A DNA stretch of 64,000 bases, taken from contig JAFDYC010000110.1 in NCBI GenBank assembly GCA_018267625.1, forward strand, positions 1 through 64,000, written 5' to 3'. This stretch comes from Bacteroidota bacterium. GTDB taxonomy: Bacteria > Bacteroidota > Bacteroidia > Chitinophagales > Chitinophagaceae. This document shows, piece after piece, positions 63,461 through 64,000 of the stretch. The notes under the pieces are model-generated. The model ran no database searches and had not been told where the DNA came from. It was given only the letters and a program-made list of their open reading frames with translations. Both the position numbers and the translations under genes were made by a program. Numbering within the stretch: the first letter of the stretch is position 1; every line of letters starts with the position of its first letter.

Positions 63461-64000
63461 CAGAGGCAAAAAATGTATTGGCCGTTGTGGTTACCTACAA
63501 CCGGCTGGAACTGCTCAAACGCTGCGTGGCGCACCTGCAACAACAGGAGGCCTGTCCTGATTTGCTCATCATTAATAACACCTCACCGGACGGTACGGAG
63601 GCCTGGCTGAAAGCGGAGAAATTGAACTTCATCACCCAGCCCAATGGTGGTTCCTCCGCAGGTTGGAAGACGGGTATTGAACAGGCCATCAACCGGGGCT
63701 ACGAGTACGTCTGGCTCATGGACGATGACGGCTTTTCGCACCCCGAAGCCCTGAAAAAGTTGTTGGCCAACATCACACCGGAAACCGCTATTCTGTCTTC
63801 CATTGTCGTAAAAGAAAACAAACCGGATGAGTTTGTATTTGGCCTGCCGGTGGTGAACAACAAGCAGCAACCCGTCGTCTTTGCACGCAAGCGCAAGTAT
63901 GCCTCCTTCGCCGAACTGCCGCAGGGCATACGCCAATATCCCTTTGCCCATCTTTTCAATGGCGCACTCATCAACCTGAGTCTCGCGCGAAAGACGGAGA
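63457..64000 (+). CDS. Glycosyltransferase family 2 (3' truncated by the window end)
   Basis: The first 181 residues of a GT-A glycosyltransferase: NVLAVVVTYNRLELLKRCV, LIINNTSPDGTEAWL, QPNGGSSAGWKTGIEQA and the metal-binding DDD in WLMDDDGFSHPEAL. The GG(S/A)xG and long spacing recall galactofuranosyltransferase-like GT2 proteins. Start ATG overlaps the HAD stop (ATGA). The end lies outside the window. Confidence 0.9.
   Translation, partial: MTEAKNVLAVVVTYNRLELLKRCVAHLQQQEACPDLLIINNTSPDGTEAWLKAEKLNFITQPNGGSSAGWKTGIEQAINRGYEYVWLMDDDGFSHPEALKKLLANITPETAILSSIVVKENKPDEFVFGLPVVNNKQQPVVFARKRKYASFAELPQGIRQYPFAHLFNGALINLSLARKTE

Noticed and set aside
1-64000. CRISPR arrays, tRNA or rRNA genes, phage genes, toxin-antitoxin pairs
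   Set aside because: I saw no spaced direct repeats, cloverleaf-like tails, rRNA signatures, phage structural genes or defence cassettes.

Overview
The window looks like a chromosomal segment of a Bacteroidota bacterium, most likely near the Chitinophagia/Saprospiria. The evidence is type IX secretion (T9SS) C-terminal sorting domains, CarboxypepD_reg/TonB-dependent receptors, DUF5689 and GWxTD proteins, a PorE-like anchor, almost no Shine-Dalgarno sites, and repeated TAnnTTTG promoter boxes just upstream of start codons. The genus cannot be fixed from this sequence. Base composition is about half GC by eye, except for a clearly AT-richer block at about 44.5-55.65 kb.

Region 1 (1-23.7 kb) is mostly housekeeping with short or divergent transcription units. 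It holds a truncated T9SS cargo protein, ahcY, a divergent ligA/pdxA pair and a TerC-type membrane protein. A small stress-like group follows (DUF4142, cupredoxin lipoprotein, ECF sigma factor), then dcd, two acetyltransferase-fold genes, a DnaQ/GIY-YIG fusion and a DUF2130 coiled-coil protein. The rest is a PorE-like TPR/propeller/OmpA protein, a Tudor-like small protein, an XRE-S24 repressor with a dyad operator candidate, a MoxR ATPase with an unrecognised TPR-like secreted protein, a T9SS metallopeptidase, tsaE and a DinB-fold protein.

Region 2 (23.9-43.1 kb) is envelope and transport biology with some metabolism. A leftward TonB receptor / DUF5689 lipoprotein / T9SS protein set is followed by a WbqC-family protein, a GWxTD protein and dapF. 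Next is a candidate metal-uptake operon (outer-membrane barrel, His-rich small protein, ZnuD-like TonB receptor). A REP-associated tyrosine transposase (RAYT) sits between two identical, oppositely oriented REP palindromes. Thiolase, CBS-domain, TolB-like propeller and purL genes complete the region.

Region 3 (43.4 kb to the end) is a surface-polysaccharide locus read rightward. It starts with wecB and then has a complete pseudaminic acid pathway: pseB, pseC, pseG, pseH, pseI and pseF, with a WbqC-family gene inside it. An oxidoreductase/aminotransferase pair and two orphan GT-B-like proteins follow; the latter are candidate pseudaminic acid transferases. This pse block is AT-rich and mosaic, which suggests horizontal acquisition. 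Composition returns to normal at a flippase gene that starts with TTG inside the previous stop. Glycosyltransferases, an AsnB-type amidotransferase and an overlapping cassette of CofD-like protein, HAD phosphatase and GT2 follow. The last gene runs off the window.

The most promising under-described items are the CofD-like/HAD/GT2 cassette, the orphan transferases behind the pse genes, the RAYT/REP unit, a three-copy dispersed repeat placed just past the 3' ends of leftward genes, and the His-rich metal operon.
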